This document shows positions 8,188 through 16,244 of a stretch of DNA of 64,000 nt, in pieces. The position numbers and the translations under genes were made by a program. The stretch is from DASUCS01 sp041166745 (GTDB taxonomy: Bacteria; Actinomycetota; Acidimicrobiia; Acidimicrobiales; JACDCH01). The first letter of the stretch is position 1. The number at the start of each line of letters is the position of its first letter. The stretch spans positions 66,942-130,941 of the forward strand of contig JBEEGH010000011.1 of NCBI GenBank assembly GCA_041166745.1. Direction: 5' to 3'. The notes beneath the pieces are model-generated. The model was not told where the DNA came from. It was given only the letters and a program-made list of their open reading frames with translations, and did not search any database.

Positions 8188-8943
8188 ATGTCCGACGCCA
8201 GCGCCAGAGTCACGCGCCGCAACCGCGATGCCGCGCAGATCGCGCCCCGGCCCGAGCACCATCACCGCGACATCGATCGCGGTATCGCTCGGGCGGCGGT
8301 GTTCGGCGTGAGTGACGGCCTCGTCTCCAATGTGTCCCTCATTCTCGGGGTTGCGGGCGCCAATCCCGGAGCGGGATTCGTCCGGCTTGCCGGCTTGGCT
8401 GGCCTGATCGCAGGCGCGGTGTCGATGTCCGCCGGCGAATACGTCTCGATGAAGGCGCAGACCGAGCTCTACGAGAGGGAGCTCGAACTGGAACGACGTG
8501 AGTTGAGTCGCAATCCCCATGTCGAGACCGTGGAGCTCACGCAGATCTATCAGTCGCGCGGCGTCGATCCCGATCGGGCGCGTGAGCTCGCGGTGCAGAT
8601 GATGGCTGACCCCGATCTGGCCTTGCAGACGCACGCTCGTGAGGAGTTGGGCATCGACCCCGACAAGCTCGGGTCGCCAACGGGTGCGGCGGTGTCGTCC
8701 TTCATTGCCTTCGCGCTCGGCGCGCTCTTGCCGTTGCTGCCGTGGTTCTTCGGCTCGGGCACCGCCGCGGTCGTCGCGTCGATCGTCCTCGGCGCGGTCG
8801 GGAGCGCGGTCGTCGGCATTCTCTTGGCTCGGTTCACGGGCAGGTCGGCGCTCTTCTCTGCTGCCCGGCAACTCACCATCGCCGTGTTCGCCGCGGGCAT
8901 CACGTTCCTGGTCGGCAACCTCGTCGGAGTCGGCGTCGCGTAG
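8188..8943 (+). CDS. VIT1/CCC1-family transporter
   Basis: 251 residues. After a charged, histidine-containing N-terminus (PEHHHRDIDRG) comes GVSDGLVSNVSLILGVAG, the hallmark first membrane segment of the CCC1/VIT1 iron-manganese transporters. The second segment (GAVSMSAGEYVSMKAQTE) is followed by a long acidic cytoplasmic domain and three C-terminal hydrophobic helices. Expected role: Fe2+/Mn2+ movement out of the cytosol. Divergent from rlmN. Confidence 0.88.
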   Translation: MSDASARVTRRNRDAAQIAPRPEHHHRDIDRGIARAAVFGVSDGLVSNVSLILGVAGANPGAGFVRLAGLAGLIAGAVSMSAGEYVSMKAQTELYERELELERRELSRNPHVETVELTQIYQSRGVDPDRARELAVQMMADPDLALQTHAREELGIDPDKLGSPTGAAVSSFIAFALGALLPLLPWFFGSGTAAVVASIVLGAVGSAVVGILLARFTGRSALFSAARQLTIAVFAAGITFLVGNLVGVGVA

Positions 8944-8956
8944 ACCTCGGCGGGTC

Positions 8957-9643
8957 CTAGACCTCGCCGACGAATGAGCGGTCGATGTGGTCGACCGTGA
9001 AGCCGAGCCCCTCGTACATCGCGATCGCCGGGGCGTTGCCGCCGTCGACGTACAGCATGCCGTGGTCGATGTTGCGTTCCCGGTGCAGCCAATCGAGTCC
9101 GAGCACGGTGAGCGCTCGACCCAGCCCACGTCCTTGGAACCGGGGGTCGACGCCGATCACGTAGATCTCGCCGAGTCTGGGCGAGGTGGCGTCATGCACC
9201 TTCGTCCACACGAAACCCGCCAACGCGCCGGTCTCGGCGTCGTTATGGAGCAAGAAGCCCGCCGGGTCGAACCACGGCTCGGCCTCGCGCTCGACCACAT
9301 CGTCGACCGTCCATCCCCCTTGCTCCGGGTGGGTTGCGAACGCGCGGTTGTTCACCTCGACCCAATCCGCTTCGTCCTGGCCGGGGACGAACGACCGCAC
9401 GACGATCGGCGGCGCGGGAGCATCGATCGGCAACGGTCGACGGAGTTGGAGCAGATCGCGCTCCGCGGAGAGCCCGTGGCGCGCCGCGGCCGCTTCGTCG
9501 TCCTTGGTCGGGTCGGTCACGAACCATCGCACCGGGCCACCGCCGGACGCCGCGATCGTCGCGAGCGACTGGCCGATCGTGTCCGGCCCTCCGTACATGA
9601 CCCATGTTCTCGGCGTGCGCTTGATCGAGGGCGCGTCCGGCAC
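8957..9643 (-). CDS. GNAT acetyltransferase, mycothiol synthase (MshD)-like, short N-terminal half
   Basis: 228 residues. The C-terminal GNAT domain is complete, with acetyl-CoA loop 'VDPRFQGRGLGRAL', 'MLYVDGGNAPAIAMYEGLGF' and an IYVIGV strand. The N-terminal part matches only the second half of the first GNAT domain of MshD, ending in the linker 'RDLLQLRRPLPI'. MshD proteins are usually about 300 residues, so this one lacks the first half of domain 1. The start is GTG 9643, with TACCGT eight bases upstream; ATG 9598 is the alternative. The most likely role is acetylation of Cys-GlcN-Ins to mycothiol, but a related N-acetylation is possible. Confidence 0.7.
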   Translation of the reverse strand: MPDAPSIKRTPRTWVMYGGPDTIGQSLATIAASGGGPVRWFVTDPTKDDEAAAARHGLSAERDLLQLRRPLPIDAPAPPIVVRSFVPGQDEADWVEVNNRAFATHPEQGGWTVDDVVEREAEPWFDPAGFLLHNDAETGALAGFVWTKVHDATSPRLGEIYVIGVDPRFQGRGLGRALTVLGLDWLHRERNIDHGMLYVDGGNAPAIAMYEGLGFTVDHIDRSFVGEV

Positions 9644-9651
9644 GAAGGGCG

Positions 9652-9657
9652 ACGGTA
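9652..9657 (-). promoter_or_regulatory. Candidate -10 box TACCGT, mshD-like gene
   Basis: Minus-strand TANNNT eight bases before the GTG at 9643. It shares the central TA with the nth hexamer in ACGGTAGCGT. Confidence 0.5.
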
Positions 9658-9661
9658 GCGT
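9656..9661 (+). promoter_or_regulatory. Candidate -10 box TAGCGT, nth
   Basis: Seven bases before the GTG at 9669. Supports that start and a leaderless transcript. Confidence 0.55.
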
Positions 9662-9668
9662 CCCGCGA

Positions 9669-10337
9669 GTGGCAAGGCCGAGGTCGCCCAAGGGACGAGC
9701 ACGAGAGACGATGCTGCGCTTGGCCGACGAATATCCGGGCACCGCGAACGAGCTGTGCGCGCTGCGACACACCAACTCGTTCGAGCTGCTGTGCGCCACG
9801 ATCCTCTCGGCCCAGACCACCGACGAACGAGTGAATCTCGTCACACCAGCGCTCTTCGCTCGGTATCCGACCCCGGCCGACCTGGCTGCCGCCGACCCGG
9901 CGGAGGTCGAGACGATCGTGCAGTCCACCGGCTTCTATCGAAACAAGACCAAGAGCCTCATCGGTATGGCCAACGCCCTGGTCGATCGGTTCGGCGCGGA
10001 AGTTCCACACGATATGGAAGATCTCGTGACGATCCCAGGTGTCGGCCGCAAAACCGCCAATGTCATCCGCAGTGTGGCCATGAACGAGCCGGGATTGCCC
10101 GTCGACACCCACGTCGGCCGGCTGTCGATTCGTCTCGGGCTCACCACGCAGACCGACCCGGTCAAGGTCGAGTACGAGCTCAACGACATGATCCCCCCGA
10201 TCGAGCGAGGAACGTTCAGCCTCCGATTGATCCTGCACGGCCGGGCCGTCTGTGACGCCCGCAAGCCGCGTTGCCATGACTGCGTGCTCGCGTCGTTTTG
10301 TCCGTCAGCGGGGGTGGCCGGACGGGCAACTCGGTGA
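9669..10337 (+). CDS. nth: Endonuclease III
   Basis: DNA glycosylase/AP lyase for oxidised pyrimidines. 222 residues. The helix-hairpin-helix is IPGVGRKTANV with the catalytic lysine, the catalytic aspartate is in VDTHVGRLS, and the [4Fe-4S] cluster motif is C-x6-C-x2-C-x5-C (CDARKPRCHDCVLASFC). The frame extends far upstream, but homology begins near RARETMLRLADEYP. GTG 9669 is chosen because TAGCGT sits seven bases before it. A strong hairpin at 10431 lies downstream. Confidence 0.92.
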   Translation: MARPRSPKGRARETMLRLADEYPGTANELCALRHTNSFELLCATILSAQTTDERVNLVTPALFARYPTPADLAAADPAEVETIVQSTGFYRNKTKSLIGMANALVDRFGAEVPHDMEDLVTIPGVGRKTANVIRSVAMNEPGLPVDTHVGRLSIRLGLTTQTDPVKVEYELNDMIPPIERGTFSLRLILHGRAVCDARKPRCHDCVLASFCPSAGVAGRATR

Positions 10338-10374
10338 TGCGTTTCGGTGAACGTCGTTGTATGTTTCTTTACGA

Positions 10375-10393
10375 CCAGGTTCCCGCCACCTGG
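10375..10393. repeat. Short inverted repeat downstream of nth
   Basis: CCAGGT - 7 bases - ACCTGG, a 6-bp hairpin, 38 bases after the nth stop. GGTTCCCGC occurs twice here (10378 and 10392). It may be a weak terminator or mRNA end structure. Confidence 0.35.
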
Positions 10394-10430
10394 TTCCCGC
10401 GACATCGGGATCCGCCGCCTGGTGTCGCCC

Positions 10431-10460
10431 GCGAAGGCTCCCGTTTACGGGAGCCTTCGC
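10431..10460. terminator. Bidirectional hairpin terminator between nth and the 62-residue gene
   Basis: Perfect 13-bp stem GCGAAGGCTCCCG / CGGGAGCCTTCGC with a TTTA loop. It begins three bases after the TAA of the minus-strand small gene and 93 bases after nth. There is no long T-tract, which is common for terminators in GC-rich actinobacteria. Its placement against the small gene's stop is good evidence that that gene is real. Confidence 0.75.
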
Positions 10461-10463
10461 CCG

Positions 10464-10652
10464 TTACTGGCCTCTGACGAGTCGGTCGAGGCGACGGGCG
10501 GCCTGTTGCAACGAGCGCTCGACCTCGTACAGCTCCGTAGACAGCTGATCGTCGTTCGTGCCCCCGTAGCTCTCGGCGAGGACCGTGATCCGGTGCGTCA
10601 GTTCGTCGAGGGCGGTAGCCAACGGCGCCAGCTGGGCTCGGTCGTGCTCCAT
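10464..10652 (-). CDS. Small helical protein, 62 residues, unknown function
   Basis: Not recognised. It is almost entirely predicted helix with heptad-like spacing (LAPLATALDELTHRI ... LYEVERSLQQAARRLDRL), suggesting a small coiled coil or two-helix hairpin. It is cytoplasmic, with no cysteine and no membrane segment. The ATG start at 10652 has a near -10 (TAACGC) six bases upstream. The TAA stop is followed at once by a 13-bp hairpin. It is divergent from hisD, with 53 bases between starts. Confidence 0.65.
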   Translation of the reverse strand: MEHDRAQLAPLATALDELTHRITVLAESYGGTNDDQLSTELYEVERSLQQAARRLDRLVRGQ

Positions 10653-10693
10653 GCGGCTGCGTTACCCCTTCCGGGCTGGGAAGCAGCGGACAG

Positions 10694-10699
10694 TACCGT
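10694..10699 (+). promoter_or_regulatory. Candidate -10 box TACCGT, hisD operon
   Basis: Six bases before the GTG of hisD. The 14-mer GTACCGTTGCGGCG (10693-10706) recurs exactly at 16231-16244, directly before the groES-like ATG. Confidence 0.6.
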
Positions 10700-10705
10700 T
10701 GCGGC

Positions 10706-11992
10706 GTGCTAGCGAGGCTCGATCTCCGGGGTGTGGCCGACCTCGGCTCCGCCTTGCCACGGCCGTCGGTGGTCGGCGAGCCAGGCGTCGTCGACAGCGT
10801 GCGGGCGATTCTCGCCGACGTCCGCTCCCGGGGCGACGCCGCCGTCCGTGAGCTCACGAAGCGATACGACGGCGCCGACATCGACGACTTGACCGTTCCC
10901 GATGCCGAGTGCAAGCGGGCGCTCGAGGGCATCGCTCCAGCACTCCGGCACGCCCTCGAGTTGGCCGCGGCCAACGTGCGCGACTTCGCCGCCTCCGAGG
11001 GATCCGCGGACCTGCGCTACGAACGCGACGGGCTTGTCGTGCGCACGCTGCGCCGGCCCGTCGACCGAGCCGGGTGCTACGTGCCTGGCGGTCGAGCGGT
11101 CTACCCGTCGACCGTGCTGATGACCGCCGTGCCCGCCCGCGTTGCGGGCGTCGGCGAAGTCGTGCTGTGTGTGCCCCCAGACCGAGACGGCAACGTGCCG
11201 GATGTCGTGCTGGCCGCCGCGGCGGTCGCGGAGGTCGATGTGGTGTACCGCGTAGGTGGCGCTCAGGCGATCGCTGCGATGGCGTACGGCACCGCGTCGA
11301 TTCCGGCCGTCGACGTCATCGTCGGCCCCGGCAGCATGTACGTCGCCGTCGCGAAACGTGAGGTGGCAGGCGAGGGGCGGGTCGGCATTCCCTCCGCGTT
11401 CGCCGGTCCTTCCGAAGTCGTCGTCGTGGCCGACGAGACGACGTCGCCTGAGCTGGCGGCGATCGACATCATCGTGCAGGCCGAACACGGACCCGACGGA
11501 TTGGCGTGGTTGATCACGTGGTCGGAGACGGCGGCGGACGCGGTCTCGGCCGCCGTCGAAGGGCTCGCCCGTGATGCCGCGAGACGCGAGGAGATCGAGT
11601 CGACGCTCGACACCAACGGTCGCTGCGTCTTGGTCGACGGACCCGAGCAGGCGATCGCGGTTGCGAACCTCATCGCCCCAGAGCACCTGGAGCTGCTCAA
11701 CGCGGACCCCGAGTCGCTCGTACCGCTCGTGCGTCACGCGGGGGCAGTCTTCTGCGGGCCGCTCGCCCCCGCATCGCTGGGCGATTACGTCGCCGGACCG
11801 TCGCACGTGCTCCCCACCCATGGGTCGGCGCGATACGCCGGCGCGCTCACCGTCGATGACTTCACCAAGCCATTGCACGTGATCGACGCCAATCGTGAGG
11901 CGTTCGACCGTCTCGGCCCCGCCGTCGTGGAGCTGGCGACGGCCGAAGGGCTGACCGCCCACGCGGACTCGATCAAGCTGCGTCGACGATGA
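10706..11992 (+). CDS. hisD: Histidinol dehydrogenase
   Basis: Last two steps of histidine synthesis: NAD-dependent oxidation of L-histidinol to L-histidine. 428 residues, normal length. Visible family blocks are CYVPGGRAVYPST, the nucleotide-binding VGGAQAIAAMAYGT, GPSEVVVVAD, the zinc/substrate region AEHGPDG and HVLPTHGSARY near the C-terminus. First gene of a six-gene operon. The GTG start is leaderless by the hexamer criterion, and the stop overlaps the hisC start (ATGA). Confidence 0.97.
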   Translation: MLARLDLRGVADLGSALPRPSVVGEPGVVDSVRAILADVRSRGDAAVRELTKRYDGADIDDLTVPDAECKRALEGIAPALRHALELAAANVRDFAASEGSADLRYERDGLVVRTLRRPVDRAGCYVPGGRAVYPSTVLMTAVPARVAGVGEVVLCVPPDRDGNVPDVVLAAAAVAEVDVVYRVGGAQAIAAMAYGTASIPAVDVIVGPGSMYVAVAKREVAGEGRVGIPSAFAGPSEVVVVADETTSPELAAIDIIVQAEHGPDGLAWLITWSETAADAVSAAVEGLARDAARREEIESTLDTNGRCVLVDGPEQAIAVANLIAPEHLELLNADPESLVPLVRHAGAVFCGPLAPASLGDYVAGPSHVLPTHGSARYAGALTVDDFTKPLHVIDANREAFDRLGPAVVELATAEGLTAHADSIKLRRR

Positions 11993-13047
11993 TCGAGCCC
12001 CGAGACGACATCGCGCTCATGGCCGGCTATCACTCGCCGCAAGTCGAGGTGAAGGTGCGGCTGAACACGAACGAGGCCCCGGAGCCTCCGCCCGCCGCGT
12101 TCACCGAGCGGCTCGCGGAGGAGATGGGCAACGTCGAGTGGCACCGCTATCCCGATCGCTCCGCGGTGGCGCTGCGATCGGCGATCGCCGAGCTCCACGG
12201 CGTGACTCCAGCGCAGGTGTTCGCCGCGAACGGATCCAACGAGGTGTTGCAGACGCTGTGCCTCACGTACGGCGGCTCCGGCCGCTCGGCGGCCGTGTTC
12301 GAGCCCACGTACGCGCTGCACAGTCACATCGCGCGCGTCACCGGTACGCGAGTCGTCGTCGGCGAGCGCAGGGCCGACTTCGCCCTCGACCTCGGTGAGG
12401 TCGCTCGCCTGCTCGGCGCCGAGCGTCCCGAGATCACCTTCCTGTGCTCACCGAACAATCCGACCGGCGTCGTCGAGACCGAAGAAACGGTGCGGTCCGT
12501 GCTCGAGATCGCGACGGGGCTCGTGGTGGTCGACGAGGCCTACGGACAGTTCGCTCCGTGGTCGGCGCTCGACCTCGTCGACGACGATCGGCCGCTGGTC
12601 GTCACCCGCACCTATTCCAAGACGTGGTCGATGGCCGCCGCTCGTCTGGGGTACCTCATCGGCCCATCGTGGTTGGTCGAACAACTCGACAAGGTCGTCC
12701 TGCCGTATCACCTCGACGTCGTGAAGCAGATCGCCGGGCGCCTCGCCCTCGACTATCGCCAGGAGATGGGCGCCCGTGTCGCCGCGTTGGTCGAGGAGCG
12801 CGGTCGACTCACCACACGACTCGCGGATCTGCCGATCGACGTCTGGCCGTCCGGCGCCAACTTCGTGCTCGTGCGCCCACGCGCTCTCGCCGGCGACGAC
12901 CTCTGGCAAGCGCTGCTCGATCGCTCGGTCCTCGTGCGCAACTGCGCCTCATGGCCGCGGCTCGAAGGCTGCCTGCGCATCACGGTCGGCACGCCGGAAG
13001 AAGACGACCTCCTGCTCACCGCACTGGAAGAGATCCTCGCACCATGA
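11989..13047 (+). CDS. hisC: Histidinol-phosphate aminotransferase
   Basis: PLP-dependent fold-type I aminotransferase converting imidazole-acetol phosphate to histidinol phosphate. 352 residues. The opening LNTNEAPEPPP fits the HisC substrate segment. SPNNPTGVVE and VVDEAYGQF are the PLP-ring contacts, and the Schiff-base lysine is in TYSKTWSMAAARLGY. It overlaps hisD and hisB by four bases on each side. Confidence 0.96.
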   Translation: MIEPRDDIALMAGYHSPQVEVKVRLNTNEAPEPPPAAFTERLAEEMGNVEWHRYPDRSAVALRSAIAELHGVTPAQVFAANGSNEVLQTLCLTYGGSGRSAAVFEPTYALHSHIARVTGTRVVVGERRADFALDLGEVARLLGAERPEITFLCSPNNPTGVVETEETVRSVLEIATGLVVVDEAYGQFAPWSALDLVDDDRPLVVTRTYSKTWSMAAARLGYLIGPSWLVEQLDKVVLPYHLDVVKQIAGRLALDYRQEMGARVAALVEERGRLTTRLADLPIDVWPSGANFVLVRPRALAGDDLWQALLDRSVLVRNCASWPRLEGCLRITVGTPEEDDLLLTALEEILAP

Positions 13048-13637
13048 CGACCCGAATCGCCACGAAGAAGCGCGAGACCAAGGAGACATCGGTGCTCGTC
13101 GACATCGATCTCGACGGCAGTGGTACCGGCGAGGTGAGCACCGGGCTGCCGTTCTTCGATCACATGCTCGACCAGTTGGCCCGGCACGGAGGATTCGACC
13201 TCAAGGTGCTCGCCACCGGCGACCTCCACGTCGACGGTCACCACACGATCGAAGACGTCGGCATCACCGTCGGCGAGGTGTTCGCGACGGCGCTCGGAGA
13301 CAAGGCCGGCGTCGCCCGTTTCGCCAGCGGGCTGTTCCCTCTCGACGAAGCCTTGGTCGAGGTCGCGCTCGACCTCTCGGGCCGGCCGTTCGTGGTGTGG
13401 GACGTGCCGTTCGGCGAGGTGCTTCCGTTGGGCGACCCGCCGTTCAATCCGGAGATGGCCGGTCACTTTTGGCACTCATTCGCCACCGCCGCCGGTATCA
13501 CGTTGCACGTGCGCAAGCGTGCGGGCGAGAACACGCATCACGTCATCGAGGCCACGTTCAAGGGTGTTGCCCGCTGCTTGCGCAACGCGGTGCGCGTCGA
13601 GGGTCGCGGCGTCCCGTCGACCAAAGGCACGTTGTGA
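13044..13637 (+). CDS. hisB: Imidazoleglycerol-phosphate dehydratase
   Basis: Monofunctional HisB, 197 residues, lacking the phosphatase domain of the enterobacterial protein. Metal-binding signatures are FFDHMLDQLARHGGFDL, 'GDLHVDGHHTIEDVGITVG' and the C-terminal GENTHHVIEATFKG. Start ATG 13044 overlaps the hisC stop, and the TGA overlaps the hisH GTG. Confidence 0.96.
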   Translation: MTTRIATKKRETKETSVLVDIDLDGSGTGEVSTGLPFFDHMLDQLARHGGFDLKVLATGDLHVDGHHTIEDVGITVGEVFATALGDKAGVARFASGLFPLDEALVEVALDLSGRPFVVWDVPFGEVLPLGDPPFNPEMAGHFWHSFATAAGITLHVRKRAGENTHHVIEATFKGVARCLRNAVRVEGRGVPSTKGTL

Positions 13638-14248
13638 GCGCGCCGCTGATTGCGGTGCTCGACTACGGCATTGGGAACCTTCGGTCGGCCGAGAAGGGAT
13701 TGGCGCGCGTCGGCGCGGATGCCCGACTCACGGATGACCCAGACGTGATCGCTCAGGCAGCTGGGGTGGTGCTGCCCGGCGTCGGGGCGTTCGGTCGGTG
13801 CATGGATGCCCTTGATCGCACGGGTCTGGCCGCGGTCGCACGCGATGCGGTGACCCGCTCCGTCCCCTTCCTCGCCATCTGCATCGGCATGCAGTTGCTC
13901 TACGACGAGTCAGAGGAGAGTCCGGGCCGCTCAGGGCTGGGCATCCTTCCCGGCGTCGTGCGACGCCTCCCCGAGGGCGTGAAGCATCCGCAGATGCAGT
14001 GGAACACGCTCGACATCAGGCGTGAGTCGATGCTGTTCGATGGGATGCCCGACCCTGCGTGGTTCTACTTCGTGCACAGCTATGCGCCAGACGACATCAC
14101 GCATGCGAGCGCGCTCTGTGATTACGGCGGGCCTGTGGTCGCGGCGGTCGAACGCGGGAATGTGTGGGCCACCCAGTTCCATCCCGAGAAGTCCGGCGCG
14201 AACGGCATGCGGTTGCTGTCGAACTTCGTGAGCCGGTGCACTTCATGA
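13634..14248 (+). CDS. hisH: Imidazole glycerol phosphate synthase, glutaminase subunit
   Basis: Class I glutamine amidotransferase that supplies ammonia to HisF. 204 residues. DYGIGNLRS opens the protein, the nucleophile cysteine is in AICIGMQLL, and the His-Glu pair is in TQFHPEKSG. The GTG start is in GTGA overlap with hisB, and the ATG of hisA overlaps its stop. Confidence 0.95.
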   Translation: MSAPLIAVLDYGIGNLRSAEKGLARVGADARLTDDPDVIAQAAGVVLPGVGAFGRCMDALDRTGLAAVARDAVTRSVPFLAICIGMQLLYDESEESPGRSGLGILPGVVRRLPEGVKHPQMQWNTLDIRRESMLFDGMPDPAWFYFVHSYAPDDITHASALCDYGGPVVAAVERGNVWATQFHPEKSGANGMRLLSNFVSRCTS

Positions 14249-14952
14249 GCTTTGACCTGTATCCCGCGATCGATCTCCGTGCTGGCCGGGTGGTGCGCTT
14301 GCACCAAGGCGACTTCGATCAGGAGACGGTGTACAACGACGACCCGATCGCGGTGGCGCGCTCGTTCGAGGCCGCCGGGGCAACGTGGATCCACGTCGTG
14401 GACCTCGATGCGGCCCGACGCACCGGATCGAATCGCGAGGTCGTGGTTGCGGTGGCCGACGCGGTTGCCGTACCAGTGCAGACGGGCGGTGGGGTTCGCG
14501 ACGCGTCGCTGCTCGACGATGGCGTGGCTCGCATCGTGATCGGAAGCGCGGCGATCGAGGACCCTGACCTCGTGCGGCATCTCGCTGATGGCTACCCAGG
14601 CCGGGTTGCGGTTGGGCTCGACCATTGGGATGGCGAAGTGCGCGTTCGCGGCTGGGAGCAGGGGAGCGGCCGCCGTCTCCTCGACGTCGCCGGTGAGCTC
14701 GCCTTCCTGGGCGTGGCCGCGTTCGTCGTGACCGACATCTCGAGAGACGCCACGCTCGTCGGCCCCGACCTCGAGGGCCTTGGCGAGCTGCACCGCGCGA
14801 CGACGGTCCCCGTGATCGCCAGCGGGGGCGTCGGCACCCTCGACGACCTGCTCGCATTGCGCGATCTCGGCGTGGCTGGTGCCATCGTCGGGAAGGCCAT
14901 CTACGAAGGGCGCTTCGGCGTGAACGAGGCGGTGCTCACATGCGCTCGGTGA
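14245..14952 (+). CDS. hisA: Phosphoribosyl isomerase A (HisA)
   Basis: Beta/alpha barrel that isomerises ProFAR to PRFAR. 235 residues. YPAIDLRAGRVVRLHQG carries the catalytic Asp, the phosphate sites are TGGGVRD and ASGGVGTLDDL, and the second Asp is in VTDISRDATLVGPD. In actinobacteria HisA can be the dual PriA enzyme that also does the TrpF step. Here a separate trpF exists at 23204, so a HisA-only role is plausible but not shown by sequence. Confidence 0.93.
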   Translation: MSFDLYPAIDLRAGRVVRLHQGDFDQETVYNDDPIAVARSFEAAGATWIHVVDLDAARRTGSNREVVVAVADAVAVPVQTGGGVRDASLLDDGVARIVIGSAAIEDPDLVRHLADGYPGRVAVGLDHWDGEVRVRGWEQGSGRRLLDVAGELAFLGVAAFVVTDISRDATLVGPDLEGLGELHRATTVPVIASGGVGTLDDLLALRDLGVAGAIVGKAIYEGRFGVNEAVLTCAR

Positions 14953-15701
14953 GGGTCATCCCGTGTCTCGACGTCGACGCTGGTCGCGTGGTGAAGGGCA
15001 CCAACTTCGTCGACTTGCGCGATGCCGGTGACCCGGTGGAGCTCGCGGCCCGGTACGACGAGTGGGGGGCCGACGAACTCGTCTTCCTCGACATCACGGC
15101 GTCATCCGACGCGCGAGACACGATGGTCGACGTGGCCCGGCGGACGGCCGAGAAAGTGTTCATCCCTTTCACCGTCGGCGGCGGCATCCGATCGGTGGAC
15201 GACGCCCGCCGGTTGCTCCGAGTGGGCGCGGACAAGGTGTCGATCAACACGTCGGCGGTGGCGCGACCGGAACTCATCACCGACATCGCTGAGGAGTTCG
15301 GGACCCAATGCGTCGTCGTGGCCATAGACGCCCGTCAGGTCGAGGGCGGCGCATGGGAAGTGTTCACCCACGGTGGACGCAAGCCGACGGGTCTCGACGC
15401 CGTGTCCTGGGCCGCGGAGGCCGAGCAACTCGGCGCTGGTGAGATCCTCCTCACATCAATGGACCGCGATGGAACGCGCGAAGGGTTCGACCTCGCACTC
15501 ACCAGAGCGGTGGTCGACGCGTGCAACCTCCCGGTGATCGCGTCCGGAGGAGTGGGCACGCTCGAGCATCTCGTCGACGGTGCGCTGGAAGGCGGCGCCG
15601 ATGCGGTACTGGCGGCATCGATTTTCCACTTCGGTCAGCACACGGTGCGCGAGGCCAAGGACTTGATGGCCGCACGCGGCGTCACCGTGCGGCCGGTCTG
15701 A
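14940..15701 (+). CDS. hisF: Imidazole glycerol phosphate synthase, cyclase subunit
   Basis: Barrel partner of HisH; forms imidazole glycerol phosphate and AICAR. 253 residues. VIPCLDVDAGRVVKGTNF has the catalytic Asp; TVGGGIRSVDD and ASGGVGTLEHL bind the phosphates; LTSMDRDGTREGFD has the second Asp. It starts 13 bases inside hisA and its end overlaps the convergent hydrolase gene by 20 bases. Confidence 0.96.
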   Translation: MRSVRVIPCLDVDAGRVVKGTNFVDLRDAGDPVELAARYDEWGADELVFLDITASSDARDTMVDVARRTAEKVFIPFTVGGGIRSVDDARRLLRVGADKVSINTSAVARPELITDIAEEFGTQCVVVAIDARQVEGGAWEVFTHGGRKPTGLDAVSWAAEAEQLGAGEILLTSMDRDGTREGFDLALTRAVVDACNLPVIASGGVGTLEHLVDGALEGGADAVLAASIFHFGQHTVREAKDLMAARGVTVRPV

Positions 15702-16221
15702 GCCAGTCGAGGCACTGCTTCACCAGCTCGTCGGTGCGGCCGACGAACATGTGGTCGGCGCCGGAGACCATCGAGCACTCGGTCGAAGCCCAGTCAGTGG
15801 TCGCCACCTCGAGCCGCGCTGGCGAGAAGAAGTGGTCGTGCTCGGCGGCGACGATGCCCTTCGGTCGGGGGTCGTCGCCGATCACGGGCTCGAACATCGT
15901 GAGCGCCGGGGCGATCAAATACCAGCCGGCGATGCGGTCGTCGGCGATCGTCGCGGCGACGCCGCCCCCGAACGAGTATCCGACGAGGAAGCGCGGCGGG
16001 GCGGTGACCAAGTCCAGCGCGTTGACGGTCTCGCTCGCTGCGGTTTCGAGGTCGCTGCTGCTGAAGTCGAAGCGCAGCGCGGTGACGCCGGCATCAGGCA
16101 GCGCTTCGAACAAGGCGCTGACCACGTTGTTGTACCGGTCGCCGCCCATGTCGGGATGCGGATGGAGCAACACCGCAGACGCCCACGGGTTGTCCGCCTC
16201 GGTCAGGTCGTAAGCCCGCAC
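15682..16221 (-). CDS. Small alpha/beta hydrolase, dienelactone-hydrolase-like
   Basis: 179 residues. VLLHPHPDMGGDRYNN matches the oxyanion region of small DLH-like hydrolases, the nucleophile is in GYSFGG, the acid is probably the Asp in EHDHFFSP and the His is in GADHMFVG. The substrate is unknown. The GTG start at 16221 has TACCGT six bases upstream, sharing a palindrome with the groES-like promoter. It overlaps the end of hisF by 20 bases. Confidence 0.8.
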   Translation of the reverse strand: MRAYDLTEADNPWASAVLLHPHPDMGGDRYNNVVSALFEALPDAGVTALRFDFSSSDLETAASETVNALDLVTAPPRFLVGYSFGGGVAATIADDRIAGWYLIAPALTMFEPVIGDDPRPKGIVAAEHDHFFSPARLEVATTDWASTECSMVSGADHMFVGRTDELVKQCLDWLRPAAR

Positions 16222-16227
16222 CCGACG

Positions 16228-16233
16228 ACGGTA
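16228..16233 (-). promoter_or_regulatory. Candidate -10 box TACCGT, hydrolase at 15682
   Basis: Minus-strand hexamer six bases before the GTG at 16221. Half of the perfect palindrome ACGGTACCGT (16228-16237). Confidence 0.6.
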
Positions 16234-16237
16234 CCGT
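16232..16237 (+). promoter_or_regulatory. Candidate -10 box TACCGT, groES-like gene
   Basis: Seven bases before the ATG at 16245. The other half of the palindrome ACGGTACCGT. Confidence 0.6.
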
Positions 16238-16244
16238 TGCGGCG

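Noticed and set aside
9186..9668. Upstream extension of nth
   Set aside because: It is antisense to the acetyltransferase gene; a -10 box seven bases before GTG 9669 and the start of homology favour the short form.
10338..10430. Attachment site or insertion remnant after nth
   Set aside because: Only short repeats (GGTTCCCGC twice, a 6-bp hairpin); no tRNA, integrase or target duplication nearby.
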